A DNA stretch of 13,241 bases from JAWWBN01 sp033720955 (GTDB taxonomy: Bacteria; Acidobacteriota; Thermoanaerobaculia; Multivoradales; JAHEKO01), in contig JAWWBN010000092.1 of assembly GCA_033720955.1 (NCBI GenBank), positions 1 to 13,241 on the forward strand, given 5' to 3'. Positions within the stretch are counted from its first letter, which is position 1. Every line of letters starts with the position of its first letter. A program made the position numbers and the translations under genes. The notes under the pieces are model-generated. The model saw only the letters and a program-made list of their open reading frames with translations. It searched no databases and was not told where the DNA came from. Shown in pieces: positions 1-7,681 of this stretch.

Positions 1-1
1 A

Positions 2-193
2 GCGGCGGTCGGGGGTCTGCCGGCGGTCCGCACGGACGCGCCGCTCCCGACCGGAGCGGCGATCGACCTCCACCTCGACGTCGATGCAGCGGCGGTCGCC
101 GCTCATCCGCCGGTCGGTGCACCAGCGCCGGTCGCCCGCCAGCCGGTTGCGCCGCTCCCGCTTCTCGTCGCCGTTCCTGAACAGCCCGAACAT
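2..193 (-). CDS. DRR-hexad arginine-rich protein (partial, 3' end off window)
   Basis: No function recognised. The reading frame begins at ATG (191-193) behind an AGAGGGG ribosome-binding sequence and stays open for 64 codons to the left edge. After a start MFGLFRNGDEKRERR, a basic triplet recurs with near-perfect six-residue spacing: DRR at about 21, 27, 33, 44, 56 and 62, with ERR at 50. One five-residue insertion (IDVEV region, 38-43) breaks the register between 33 and 44. I associate DRRSGxDRR-like tracts with N-termini of bacterial regulatory proteins such as PilZ or GGDEF proteins in deltaproteobacteria and relatives, so the missing C-terminal part may carry a domain. Cys26 and Cys36 lie within the repeat tract. 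It follows the deaminase gene on the same strand after about 156 bp, a gap that holds a GCCCAC/GTGGGC hairpin with a five-base loop. A real gene is likely from the ribosome-binding site and the regularity; the role is unknown. Confidence 0.6.
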   Translation of the reverse strand, partial: MFGLFRNGDEKRERRNRLAGDRRWCTDRRMSGDRRCIDVEVEVDRRSGRERRVRADRRQTPDRR

Positions 194-349
194 CAGAGCC
201 CCTCTGCCCCGCCCGCGCCCACCCTGCGTGGGCCTCCTCCTCGAAAAGAGACGCGGTCCGCTCCTGGCGGGGACGGGGCGATCCTACCGCACTCCGGCGG
301 CCGTCCGCGCGATCTGGGCCCGCGCCTCCCGAAGCTCCGCGCCCACGCC

Positions 350-832
350 TCAGGCGATGGCGGTGACGCGCTCGTCCTGGGGCCCTTCGACCGCCTCCAC
401 GGGGATGCCGTGCCCGGTCAGATACTCCACCCCGTTCTCGCCCGCGTAGCCCCCGCCCACCACGATGACCCTGGTGATGCCGGCGTGGTGGATGAGCTTG
501 GCGCACAGCACGCAGGGCTCCCCGGTGACCAGGATCCAGGCCCCCTTGGTCGGCACCCCGGAGGCGGCGCAGTTGCAGATGACGTTCATCTCCGCGTGGT
601 GGCACCCCACCTCCATGCGCTGCCCGGACGGGATGCCCTGCTCGTCGCGCAGGCAGACGTGGCCGCCGCAGAGCTCGCCGCCCCCGCGCGGACCGCCGTT
701 GTACCCGTCCATGAGCACCACGTTGCGCTCCGGATCCAGGAGCAGCGCCCCGAACTTGCGCCGCGGGCAGTTCGAGGCCTTCGACAGCGCCAGGCACTGC
801 TCGATGCGGATGCGGACGTGCTTCTCTTTCAC
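350..832 (-). CDS. dCMP/cytidine deaminase-family enzyme (ComEB-like)
   Basis: A 160-residue zinc-dependent deaminase of the dCMP_cyt_deam_1 family, predicted to be cytosolic and to deaminate dCMP to dUMP in thymidylate supply. Visible signatures are the substrate-loop GYNGGPRG (43-50), the C-x4-C-LRDEQGIPSG segment (55-70) typical of ComEB/dCMP deaminases, the catalytic motif C77-H-H79-A-E81, and P106-C107-V-L-C110. By family knowledge H79, C107 and C110 bind zinc and E81 is the proton shuttle. Length is normal for the family. The start is GTG (830-832), the first start codon after the upstream kinase's stop in the same frame. No good Shine-Dalgarno precedes it, so translation may depend on ribosomes arriving from the kinase gene 48 bp upstream. 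Substrate is not proven: free cytidine, dCMP or another deoxynucleotide are all possible for this fold. An operon with the kinase is plausible but the functional link is unclear. Confidence 0.88.
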   Translation of the reverse strand: MKEKHVRIRIEQCLALSKASNCPRRKFGALLLDPERNVVLMDGYNGGPRGGGELCGGHVCLRDEQGIPSGQRMEVGCHHAEMNVICNCAASGVPTKGAWILVTGEPCVLCAKLIHHAGITRVIVVGGGYAGENGVEYLTGHGIPVEAVEGPQDERVTAIA

Positions 833-880
833 CGGGCGGATTCTAGCGCCGCGAGCGGGCCCGACGGCGCCGGCGAGGGG

Positions 881-3800
881 TCAGCGGGACCCGGTGGACC
901 CGCCGTCCGGCGCGAGCCGGCGCAGGTCGGCCTCCAACCGCTCCGCTCGCTCCACCTCCCCCGCCCGGCGGAGCAGGTCGACGAGCCGCTCCTGGTTTCG
1001 CAGCCACCACACCTGATTCCCCAGGAGGGCCGCCGCTTCGCGTCGCCGGGCCGCCCGCAGCAGGACGTCCGTCGCGGCCCCCAGGTCGCGCCGCTCGAGG
1101 TGGGCCAGAGCCAGCGACTCGGCGGCGAGGAAGTAGGCGGCGTTGGGCAGGGGAAGATGGTCCACCGCCACGGTCAGCAGCTCGATCGCCTCGTCGGTGC
1201 GGCCGCGGCCGCGAGCCACCTCGCCCCGGGCCAGCTCGTGGTAGCCGCGGTGGAAGCCGGTCGCCAGCTCGGCCGCCTCCTCCTCGGCCGCCTCCACCCA
1301 GCCGGCCCGGACGTAGAGGCTCGGCACGGCGGAGACGGGGCTCGGAGACCGCAGCGGGAGACGGCGCGCCCGCCGCAGCTCGTGCCGCAGCCGCGGCAGG
1401 TCACCCCGCAGCCAGGCCGCCACCGCGAGGAAGAGCGGCTGACCGGCCTCCGCCTCCAGGGTCGCGAAGAGTTCCTCGGCCTCGGCGAACCGGCCGAGGG
1501 CGAGGTAGGCGAACGCGGCGGTCCCGACGGCGCCCAGCTCCTCCCGGCTCGCCGCCCGCTCCCCTCGGAGGGCCGCCGCCAGCGAGTCGCGCAGGGTCGC
1601 CGCCCGCCGCCGAAGCGGGCCGGGGTCGCCCTCCAGCCAGGCCCGCTGGGCGGGGAAGGTGCGCGACCACACCGCCGCGTAGCTCTCGAGGTCGGACGGC
1701 GCCAGCTCCGCCGCACGGAGCGCGAAGCCCTCCGCGAGCTCTGTGTCCCCGTCGAGAACGACGAGATGCCAGGCCGCCTCCTGGTTCGAGGCGAAGTCGT
1801 TCGGCCGCATCTCCGCTCGCCGCACCACCGCGGGAAGCGCCTCCCGGGCCCGGTCGAGACCCATGCAGACCGCCACCAGGTTGTTGACCGCCCAGAAGTG
1901 GTCCGGGTAGAGCGCGAGCAGGGCCTCGTAGGCGGTCTTCGCCCGCTCCAGCTCGCCGGCCATGTGGTGCCGGCTCGCTTCCAGGAAGTAGCGCTCCCGC
2001 GGCGGCAGCTCGCCGGCCAGCCGGTGGCCGCGCTCGGCGTGCGCCAGGTACCGCTCCCGCGGAGCGTCGCGGTTCCAGAGCGCCCAGGCCAGGTAGGTGT
2101 GGGCCGAGGCGTAGCCCGGATCGGCCGTCACGGCCTCCTCGAGGAGCCTCTCCGCCACCGGCTCGCTCCAGCGGGCCATCGCCTCTTCGAAGAGTCCCAA
2201 CGCGACGACCGACCTCGACGTCGAGCGCTCCAGATGCCCCACGCTCTCGGCCACCGCGACCGGATCCTCCCCGAGGACGCGCCGGAGACGGCCGGCGAGC
2301 GCCGTCGCCGCGGCGGGGAGCCCCTCTGGCCCGTCGGCCCGCTCCGCGAAGTCCCCGACCGCCACGCCGGTACGCGGCTCGACGAGGCGGGCGCCGACCG
2401 CCAGGACTCTCCCCCGGCGCTCCAGCCGGGGAGCGACGATCGCCCGGATGCGTGGGTCGAGGGCGGCGACCTCGCCGGCGGCGGCCAGGTCGAGCGTCCC
2501 GCCGGGCGGGCGCCCCAGAAGCCGCAGCGCGTCGTCCACGCGCTGCCGCGTGGCGACCCGGAGGAAGCGCGAGTCGGCCAGCCCGCGGACCATCGCCGCC
2601 CGGACGGCGCGACCCATCTCCGGCCCGCCACCGTCGTCGGCCGGCTCCGCGACCAGGACCCAGTCGCTCTCGGCGAAGCCGAGCTCCCCCGCCGGCGCCC
2701 GGACGGCGCGCCCCCAGAGGACCAGGCCGAGGGCGACCGCGACGCCCGCCGCCGCGACACTGGCGCCGATCCGGGTCTCCCGCCGCCACCGCCGCGGATC
2801 CAGCCGCCGGCGCGCCTTGTAGCGCAGCGAGCCCCGCCGGGCCTCCACCGGGCGACCGGCCAGGTAGCGCTCCAGGTCGAGGCCGAGGGCGCCGGCGTCG
2901 GCGTATCGCTCCTCCGGCTCCTTGCGCAGCGCCTTCATCACGATGGCGTCGAGATCGCCGCGCAGCTCGCGGCCGCGGGCCACGGACGGGCGAGGGCCGG
3001 CCGCCTCTCCCGAAATCTTCTCTTGCGCCGGACGGCGCGGGCGGTCCTCGACCGTGGCGCTGCTCCGCGAGCCTCGGGTTGCCGCGTCGCTCGGCCGCGT
3101 GACGTCGGTCTTGCACACCACGCGCTCGATCTCCGCCTGCGTCAGGGTCTCGAACCGGTAGGGCGGGTGACCTGCCAGCAGCCGGTAGAGCACCACGCCC
3201 AGCGAGTAGACGTCGCTCGCGGGCGTCACCCCCTCGCCGCGGACCTGCTCCGGGCTGGCGAACTCGGGGCTCAGAGGCTGACCTCCCGGACGGGTGGGGG
3301 CGAGGGTGCCGCCCGGCTCCCCCTCCGGCGACAGGGCCTTGGCGATCCCGAAATCGACGACCTTGGGCTCGCCTCCATCGGTGACGAGGAGGTTGCCGGG
3401 CTTGAGATCCCGGTGCACGATCGACCGCTGGTGCGCGTGCGCCACCGCCCCGCACACCTTCCGGATCAGCTCCACCCGCCGGCGCACCGACAGACCGCTC
3501 TCGGCGCAGTACCGGTCGATGGGCCGGCCTTCGACCCGCTCCATGACGAAGTGGGGCAGACCGTCCTGCGTCGAGCCGGCGTCGAGAAGCCGCACGATGT
3601 TCGGGTGCTCGATGCCGGCGACGATGCGACGCTCGCGCTCGAACCGCTCCAGCACCTCTCGCGTCGCCATGCCGCGGCGGAGGATCTTGACGGCGACCTC
3701 GCGGTCGAAGGCCCCGTCGTCCCGCACCCCCAGGTAGACCGCCCCCATCCCGCCCCGGCCCAGGCACTCCGTCAGCCGGTACGGCCCCACGCGGGAGCCG

Positions 3801-4087
3801 ATCCGGCCGTCTCTCTCGGGCCCCGGCGTCCCGCCCTCCCCCTCGACGGCCGCCCAGCTCAGCGGCGTCTCCAGGAAGTCGCTCTCCTCCTCCCCGGGGA
3901 GGAGCGACTCGACCTCGGCCCGCAGGCGCTCGTCGTCGCCGCACGCGCCCCGCAGGAAGCCGGGCACCCTCGAGGGCTCGAGCTCCAGGGCCTTCTCCAG
4001 GATGTCCTTCACCTGCCGCCACCGCCCCCTGTCCATCCCCCCGATACCGGAGAGGGGCTCGCGGTCGTCCGGGCCGAGCTCACTCAT
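881..4087 (-). CDS. Transmembrane Ser/Thr protein kinase with TolB-like and TPR-like sensor region
   Basis: A 1068-residue Hanks-type kinase anchored in the inner membrane. Residues 20-65 form the helical RWRQVKDILEKALELEP... segment common upstream of kinases in Acidobacteriota and Planctomycetes. The kinase domain spans about 103-410: glycine loop GRGGMGAVYLG (110-120), ATP lysine K134 in VAVK, catalytic H225-R-D227, DFG at 245-247, and SPE at 278-280. Residues about 320-375 are a low-complexity insertion. A single TM helix lies at about 439-458. Beyond it, about 473-610 resembles the TolB-like/adenylate-cyclase-associated domain found in such kinases (SDWVLVAEPADDGG...), and about 625-1060 is alpha-helical and TPR-like. 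All catalytic residues are present, so it should be active. The ATG (4085-4087) overlaps the sigma factor's stop as ATGA and is preceded by GGGGAGGAGA, so the two proteins are probably made together. Substrate and stimulus are unknown; phosphorylation of the sigma factor or its partners is inference from pairing. Confidence 0.93.
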   Translation of the reverse strand: MSELGPDDREPLSGIGGMDRGRWRQVKDILEKALELEPSRVPGFLRGACGDDERLRAEVESLLPGEEESDFLETPLSWAAVEGEGGTPGPERDGRIGSRVGPYRLTECLGRGGMGAVYLGVRDDGAFDREVAVKILRRGMATREVLERFERERRIVAGIEHPNIVRLLDAGSTQDGLPHFVMERVEGRPIDRYCAESGLSVRRRVELIRKVCGAVAHAHQRSIVHRDLKPGNLLVTDGGEPKVVDFGIAKALSPEGEPGGTLAPTRPGGQPLSPEFASPEQVRGEGVTPASDVYSLGVVLYRLLAGHPPYRFETLTQAEIERVVCKTDVTRPSDAATRGSRSSATVEDRPRRPAQEKISGEAAGPRPSVARGRELRGDLDAIVMKALRKEPEERYADAGALGLDLERYLAGRPVEARRGSLRYKARRRLDPRRWRRETRIGASVAAAGVAVALGLVLWGRAVRAPAGELGFAESDWVLVAEPADDGGGPEMGRAVRAAMVRGLADSRFLRVATRQRVDDALRLLGRPPGGTLDLAAAGEVAALDPRIRAIVAPRLERRGRVLAVGARLVEPRTGVAVGDFAERADGPEGLPAAATALAGRLRRVLGEDPVAVAESVGHLERSTSRSVVALGLFEEAMARWSEPVAERLLEEAVTADPGYASAHTYLAWALWNRDAPRERYLAHAERGHRLAGELPPRERYFLEASRHHMAGELERAKTAYEALLALYPDHFWAVNNLVAVCMGLDRAREALPAVVRRAEMRPNDFASNQEAAWHLVVLDGDTELAEGFALRAAELAPSDLESYAAVWSRTFPAQRAWLEGDPGPLRRRAATLRDSLAAALRGERAASREELGAVGTAAFAYLALGRFAEAEELFATLEAEAGQPLFLAVAAWLRGDLPRLRHELRRARRLPLRSPSPVSAVPSLYVRAGWVEAAEEEAAELATGFHRGYHELARGEVARGRGRTDEAIELLTVAVDHLPLPNAAYFLAAESLALAHLERRDLGAATDVLLRAARRREAAALLGNQVWWLRNQERLVDLLRRAGEVERAERLEADLRRLAPDGGSTGSR

Positions 4088-4659
4088 CGTTCTCCTCCCC
4101 GGGCGAGCTCCCGGTAGAGCCAGCGCTTGGCGGTGCCCCACTCCCGCTTGACGGTGGCCGGGGAGATCCGCAGCGCCTCGGCCGTCTCCTCCACTGTGAG
4201 ACCGCCGAAGAAGCGGAGCTCCACCACCCGCTCCTGCCGCGGGTCGAGCGCCCCGAGCCGCTCGAGCGCCCGGTGGAGCTCCACCAGGTCCACCTCCGGG
4301 GCGTCGGGCGCCACCAGCCCCTCCGCCAGGGTGATCGCGCGCAGGCCGCCACCCCGCTTCTTCCTCTGCAGCGCCCTGGCGTGGTCGAGCAGCACCCGGC
4401 GCATCATCCGCGCGGCGACGGCGAAAAAGTGGGCGCGGTTCTTCCAGTCCACCCGCCGCTGGCCCAGCAGCCGCAGGTAGGCCTCGTTGACCAGGGCCGT
4501 GGGCTGCAGGGTGTGCCCGGGGCGCTCGCCCCGCATCTGCGCCGCGGCCAGCCTCTTCAGGCGGCCGTGCACCAGCGACATGAGAGCGGCCAGGGCGGCC
4601 TCGTCGCCCCGCCGCCAATCCTCCAACAGACGCGTGACCTCTCCGGCCTGCTCCGGCAT
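4084..4659 (-). CDS. ECF-type RNA polymerase sigma factor (TIGR02999/Sigma70_ECF-like)
   Basis: A 191-residue extracytoplasmic-function sigma factor expected to redirect RNA polymerase to a specific regulon. Region sigma-2 occupies about residues 8-98; its HTLQPTALVNEAYLRLL (49-65) and DWKNRAHFFAVAARMMRRVLLD stretch (71-92) are characteristic of the TIGR02999 group common in Planctomycetes and Acidobacteriota. A linker (100-125) leads to sigma-4 at about 127-186, with the helix-turn-helix at about 154-178 (LTVEETAEALRISPATVKREW). The frame is open 64 codons further upstream, but the ATG at 4657-4659 is chosen because GGGGAAGGA lies about five bases before it and homology to the family begins there; the extension is proline/arginine-rich and not domain-like. 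No anti-sigma factor gene is adjacent. The kinase overlapping its 3' end is the likely regulator, as is usual for sigma factors of this kind encoded next to Ser/Thr kinases. Whether it autoregulates cannot be told from the sequence. Confidence 0.93.
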   Translation of the reverse strand: MPEQAGEVTRLLEDWRRGDEAALAALMSLVHGRLKRLAAAQMRGERPGHTLQPTALVNEAYLRLLGQRRVDWKNRAHFFAVAARMMRRVLLDHARALQRKKRGGGLRAITLAEGLVAPDAPEVDLVELHRALERLGALDPRQERVVELRFFGGLTVEETAEALRISPATVKREWGTAKRWLYRELARGGER

Positions 4660-4955
4660 CGCGGTCCTTCCCCGGCCTGGCCCCGCCGCCTCCCGAAGCC
4701 TCCGCCCCAGGGCCCCGGCCGGCGAAGACCGCGGGCTCGACGGGGCCGGGGATCCTCCCGGTGGTTCGACTGCGATCATAGCTCTCCTGCGACGCGCTCC
4801 CCGCGAAGGGGGCTCGCACGGTACGCGACGGAAGGGCCGGCCAGGGGTCATCGATCCCGTGGGAGGCGACCCGGATGATCCCCCGCGCCCCGGTTCGTCG
4901 CGTTCCGGTCGAGGGCGGTCGATCCCCGATTCGCCCGCAGGGAAGGGAGGCCAGC
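4660..4955. promoter_or_regulatory. Divergent intergenic region between sigma factor and FG-GAP gene
   Basis: This 296-bp stretch separates the leftward sigma-kinase genes from the rightward export operon, so it must hold promoters for both. It contains the sigma factor's ribosome-binding sequence just above 4659 and the GGAAGGGAGG sequence at 4941-4950 for the FG-GAP gene. A minus-strand TATGAT (4775-4780) could be a -10 box for the sigma factor, but no convincing -35 box lies at the right distance. I see no gene, clear operator or repeat here. Confidence 0.4.
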
Positions 4956-6305
4956 ATGAAGGGGAAGGTCATCATCCGCGTCGCGCTCGTGAGCGGGGGG
5001 CTGATCGTGGCCGCCGCCACGGTCTGGGCGGGCAAGCCCGTCTGCGGCGACGGGGTCTGTCAGGGGAACGAGACCAACACCTGCCCGGCCGACTGCGATC
5101 CGGGTCCGCCGCCGCCGCCGCCTCCGCCGCCCGATCCCAATCTGCTGACGGCCTTCGACGGCGAGGACGGGTCCGTCTTCGGCGAGTTCGGCGTCGCCCT
5201 GCTCGACGACCTCGACGGCGACGGCCACCCGGACCTCGCGGTGGGCGCCCCCAAGGTGGGGGTGGGCAAGAAGCAGGACCAGAAGAACCACGGCCGCGTC
5301 TCCGTCTTCTCCGGCGCCACCCATCAGCTCCTCTTCTCCCTCGACGGCGAGGAGCGCAGCCAGTTCGGGTACGACGTCGCCGCCGCCGGCGACGTGGACG
5401 GCGACGGCATCGGGGATCTCGTCGTGGGGGCGCCGGTCTTCGGCACCGGCAACGGCCGGGGACCCAAGCTGGGCAAGGTCTACGTCTACTCCGGGGCCAC
5501 GGCTCAGCTCCTCTTCGCCAAGACGGCAGCCGGGTCCGCCGACGTCTGGCTGGGGCGCGACGTCTCCACCGCCGGCGACGTGGACGGCGACGGCTACGCC
5601 GACGTGATCGCCGGGACCCGGTACGCCGGCCACGCCTACGTGTGGGCGGGACCCGATGGCGCGCGCCTGCTCTACGACCTCCAGGGTCCGGCCGGAGGCG
5701 AGTTCGGCTCCTCGGTCGGCGGCGGCGGCGACCTGGACGGGGACGGCGTCCCCGATCTCGTGGTCGGCGCCCGGTCCGAGGGCGGCGCCGGGGTGGTCCG
5801 CGGATTCTCGGGCGCCGACGGCTCGCAGCTCTTCGCCCTCCAGGGAGAGGGGGACGGCGACTGGTTCGGCTCGCGGGTGGCGGTCGCCGGGGACGTGGAT
5901 CTCGACGGCTACGACGACGTCGTCATCGGCGCGATCCAGCGAGGCGCGGTCTACGTGGCGGCCGGGCCCGACGCCGCCCGACTCCTCTTCGTCAAGTACG
6001 GGCCCGCCGGCAGCGGGCTCGGCGGCAGCGTCAGCGGCGCCGGCGACCTCGACGGGGACGGCTACGCCGACGTCCTGGCCGGAGATCCGAGAATCGACGA
6101 CTGGCGGGGCGCGATCACCGTCTGGGCCGGCCCCGACGGGGTGCGGGAGCTCTTCCACCGCACCGGGGAGAGCTCCAGCGACCAGTTCGGCTCCGCGGTG
6201 GCGGGGGGCCGCGACGTGGACCTCGACGGCTTCCCGGATCTGCTGGTCTCGGCGCCCTTCTGGGGCGACGGCGGCCGCGCCTATCTGTACAGCTCCCAAC
6301 CGTGA
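4956..6305 (+). CDS. Secreted seven-bladed FG-GAP beta-propeller protein
   Basis: A 449-residue exported protein. The ATG at 4956 is chosen over an upstream in-frame ATG (4875) because GGGAGG precedes it and a signal peptide begins at once: MKGK, a hydrophobic core at about 5-22, and likely cleavage after TVWA (25). The mature N-terminus has a compact four-cysteine motif, C30-GDGV-C35-x7-C43-PAD-C47, followed by a tract of nine prolines (51-59). The rest is seven FG-GAP/integrin-alpha-like units, each with a calcium-loop of the D-x-D-x-D-G-x-x-D-L/V form, at about residues 85, 147, 208, 259, 313, 364 and 420, spaced 51-62 residues apart. Seven units imply one closed propeller. By family knowledge the loops bind calcium and the propeller mediates adhesion or protein contacts; no enzyme motif is visible. 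Stabilisation of the N-terminal motif by disulfides is inference. It leads a two-gene transcript with the next gene 26 bp downstream. Binding partner unknown. Confidence 0.92.
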   Translation: MKGKVIIRVALVSGGLIVAAATVWAGKPVCGDGVCQGNETNTCPADCDPGPPPPPPPPPDPNLLTAFDGEDGSVFGEFGVALLDDLDGDGHPDLAVGAPKVGVGKKQDQKNHGRVSVFSGATHQLLFSLDGEERSQFGYDVAAAGDVDGDGIGDLVVGAPVFGTGNGRGPKLGKVYVYSGATAQLLFAKTAAGSADVWLGRDVSTAGDVDGDGYADVIAGTRYAGHAYVWAGPDGARLLYDLQGPAGGEFGSSVGGGGDLDGDGVPDLVVGARSEGGAGVVRGFSGADGSQLFALQGEGDGDWFGSRVAVAGDVDLDGYDDVVIGAIQRGAVYVAAGPDAARLLFVKYGPAGSGLGGSVSGAGDLDGDGYADVLAGDPRIDDWRGAITVWAGPDGVRELFHRTGESSSDQFGSAVAGGRDVDLDGFPDLLVSAPFWGDGGRAYLYSSQP

Positions 6306-6331
6306 CCCGTGAGAGAGCGAAGGAGAGAAAG

Positions 6332-7396
6332 ATGAGAGAAGACCTTTCGATGCTGCGATGGCGGGCGGGAGCGACGGCGATCTGCCTGCTCCTCGCCGGG
6401 CTGGCGCCCGCGGCCGGAGGCGACTACCGCGCCTGCTCGCTCGACGCCGTGGGCCTCAGCCCGACCGGGGGCTTCGCCAAGCACGCCGGCGCGCGCTATC
6501 CGCTCGACAGCCGGGGCTGCTTCACCATTCCCGAGGAGGAGCTGAAGCCCTCCCGGTCGATCAAGCTCAAGGGCGACGAGCGCTTCGCCGACCAGATCGT
6601 CTGGGTGGGCACCGAGGCCAGGAGGGGGAGGTTCTACCGTCTCTACCCCGAGCTGGTGGAGTACTGCGCCGGCGCCTCCCAGGGTGGTCTCAGCGGATTC
6701 ACCGGGCCAAACGGCACCCGCCGTCTCCCCAGCCCGCACTTCGCGAGCGAGGGGGCGCTCGGCCCCGCCCAGCTCGAGGTGGTCCTGGTCTTCCTGGCGT
6801 CGGACACGCCCGACGCGTTGGATCACCCGCCCCCCGAATGGAACGACGCCCGGGAGGGGATGCGCCAGCTCCTCGCCCGGACCGAAGACGACTTGAGGGC
6901 CAGCATCCTGCCCAGGGCGTACCGTCACCTGCTGCGGCAGTTCGACACCGCGACCCCGATCTCCGACGTCACCCTGACCGACAGATTCCCCGACATCTGG
7001 CAGTCCCACGGCGAGTTCCCCAACCAGACCTGGACCTTCCACCCGCCGCCCGGGCACCTGATCGTCCTGAAAGATGCGGGACCGAGAACCGAGGTCGCGA
7101 CCGACGAGAGAGGGCGGGTGGTCGGGAGCGCAGTGTCGGGCAACGACCTCCAGACGACGCGCTGGAACCTCTTCCTCGGCCTCGTCGGAGCGAGCGCCGG
7201 CGAGGTGGGCGTCGCGGTGGAGCCCACCGACACGGACCGCGCGGTCAAGTCGTTCCTCGACCCCGACCTCGACGTCTCGCGGCCCAACCCGCCGCTGGAC
7301 CAGATGTGCGGCCGTTGGACCTTCCGCGTCCCCGTGGGCACGCGGCTGATCGTGAACCGGACCCTCGTCAGGTTCCCCCGGCCGCCGGGCGAGTAG
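6332..7396 (+). CDS. Secreted protein of unknown function
   Basis: I do not recognise this 354-residue protein. The start is ATG 6332 behind an AAGGAGAG ribosome-binding sequence. Residues 1-28 form a signal peptide (MREDLSMLRWR, then a hydrophobic stretch, then APAAGG), so it is exported. No lipobox is present. The mature chain has four cysteines (35, 63, 112, 326), enough for two disulfides, and alternating strand-like and polar segments without TM helices. Short stretches that may be conserved are WVGTEARRGRFYRLYPELVEYC (91-112, given here as positions with key Trp91, Tyr102, Tyr105, Tyr111, Cys112), the helical 172-205 region, and NQTWTFHPPPGHLIVL (231-246). The C-terminal CGRWTFRVPVGTRLIVNRT (326-344) looks like a beta-hairpin. 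No catalytic motif stands out. The 26-bp gap to the FG-GAP propeller gene suggests co-expression, and the two may act together in the envelope or outside the cell; that link is inference. Confidence 0.82.
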   Translation: MREDLSMLRWRAGATAICLLLAGLAPAAGGDYRACSLDAVGLSPTGGFAKHAGARYPLDSRGCFTIPEEELKPSRSIKLKGDERFADQIVWVGTEARRGRFYRLYPELVEYCAGASQGGLSGFTGPNGTRRLPSPHFASEGALGPAQLEVVLVFLASDTPDALDHPPPEWNDAREGMRQLLARTEDDLRASILPRAYRHLLRQFDTATPISDVTLTDRFPDIWQSHGEFPNQTWTFHPPPGHLIVLKDAGPRTEVATDERGRVVGSAVSGNDLQTTRWNLFLGLVGASAGEVGVAVEPTDTDRAVKSFLDPDLDVSRPNPPLDQMCGRWTFRVPVGTRLIVNRTLVRFPRPPGE

Positions 7397-7503
7397 GCCG
7401 CGCGCGGAGCGCCGTCGTCCGGCTCCTGGCCCGGAAGCTCCCTCAACCCCGACCGACCTGGCCCGCCGCGGGCGTGGTGGGTCGGATCGGGGCGTCGTCG
7501 TAC

Positions 7504-7531
7504 TGGATCGGCCGTGATCCAACGGTAGACT
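7504..7531 (+). promoter_or_regulatory. Hairpin and candidate -10 box upstream of tRNA-Ser
   Basis: A perfect inverted repeat TGGATC-(6)-GATCCA covers 7504-7521 and could end the upstream operon, though no T-run follows. TAGACT (7526-7531) sits 18 bases before the mature tRNA and matches four of six positions of the -10 consensus. No good -35 box is visible, so the assignment is tentative. Confidence 0.35.
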
Positions 7532-7549
7532 GGCACGAGCCGCAACGCC

Positions 7550-7639
7550 GGAGGGGTGGCTGAGTGGTCGAAAGCACCGGTCTTGAAAACCGGCAGGGAT
7601 GCAAGTCCCTCGCGGGTTCGAATCCCGCCCCCTCCGCCA
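7550..7639 (+). tRNA. tRNA-Ser (anticodon UGA)
   Basis: A complete 90-nt class II tRNA. The acceptor stem GGAGGGG (7550-7556) pairs with CCCCTCC before the discriminator G (7636) and an encoded CCA (7637-7639). The D arm is GCT...AGC. The anticodon arm is CCGGT-CTTGAAA-ACCGG with anticodon TGA at 7584-7586. The long variable arm AGGGA-TGCAAG-TCCCT is typical of serine tRNAs, and the T arm is GCGGG-TTCGAAT-CCCGC. It reads UCA codons, with UCG and others depending on wobble modification. Its last 21 bases recur at 7720-7740 and the last 16 again at 9596-9611, which is unusual. Confidence 0.97.
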
Positions 7640-7666
7640 AACACTCGCTGCGCTCGCGTTCGGCGG
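7634..7666 (+). terminator. Imperfect hairpin starting in the tRNA 3' end
   Basis: CCGCC of the tRNA tail (7634-7638) pairs with GGCGG (7662-7666), and the enclosed AAAC/GTT and CGC..GCG extend the stem with mismatches, about 11 of 15 pairs. It could stop or pause transcription just after the tRNA, but there is no T-run. The 27 bases after CCA are about two-thirds identical to those after the copy at 9596-9611, so this hairpin appears to be part of a repeated unit. Confidence 0.45.
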
Positions 7667-7681
7667 TGGACGCAGGAGGTC

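Noticed and set aside
410..4117. 1235-codon plus-strand open frame opposite the kinase and sigma genes
   Set aside because: It is antisense to well-supported kinase, deaminase and sigma genes. Its translation is rich in Arg, Pro, Gly, Ala and His without domains, as expected from GC-rich codon bias.
4660..4851. N-terminal extension of the sigma factor from an upstream start
   Set aside because: The added 64 residues are proline/arginine-rich, unlike the family, and a good ribosome-binding site precedes the internal ATG at 4659.
4875..4955. Upstream ATG for the FG-GAP protein
   Set aside because: It would bury the signal peptide behind 27 residues; the ATG at 4956 has a strong ribosome-binding sequence and an immediate signal peptide.
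5104..5132. CCG trinucleotide run as a possible repeat element
   Set aside because: It is the polyproline linker of the FG-GAP protein, in frame and expected from GC-rich proline codons.
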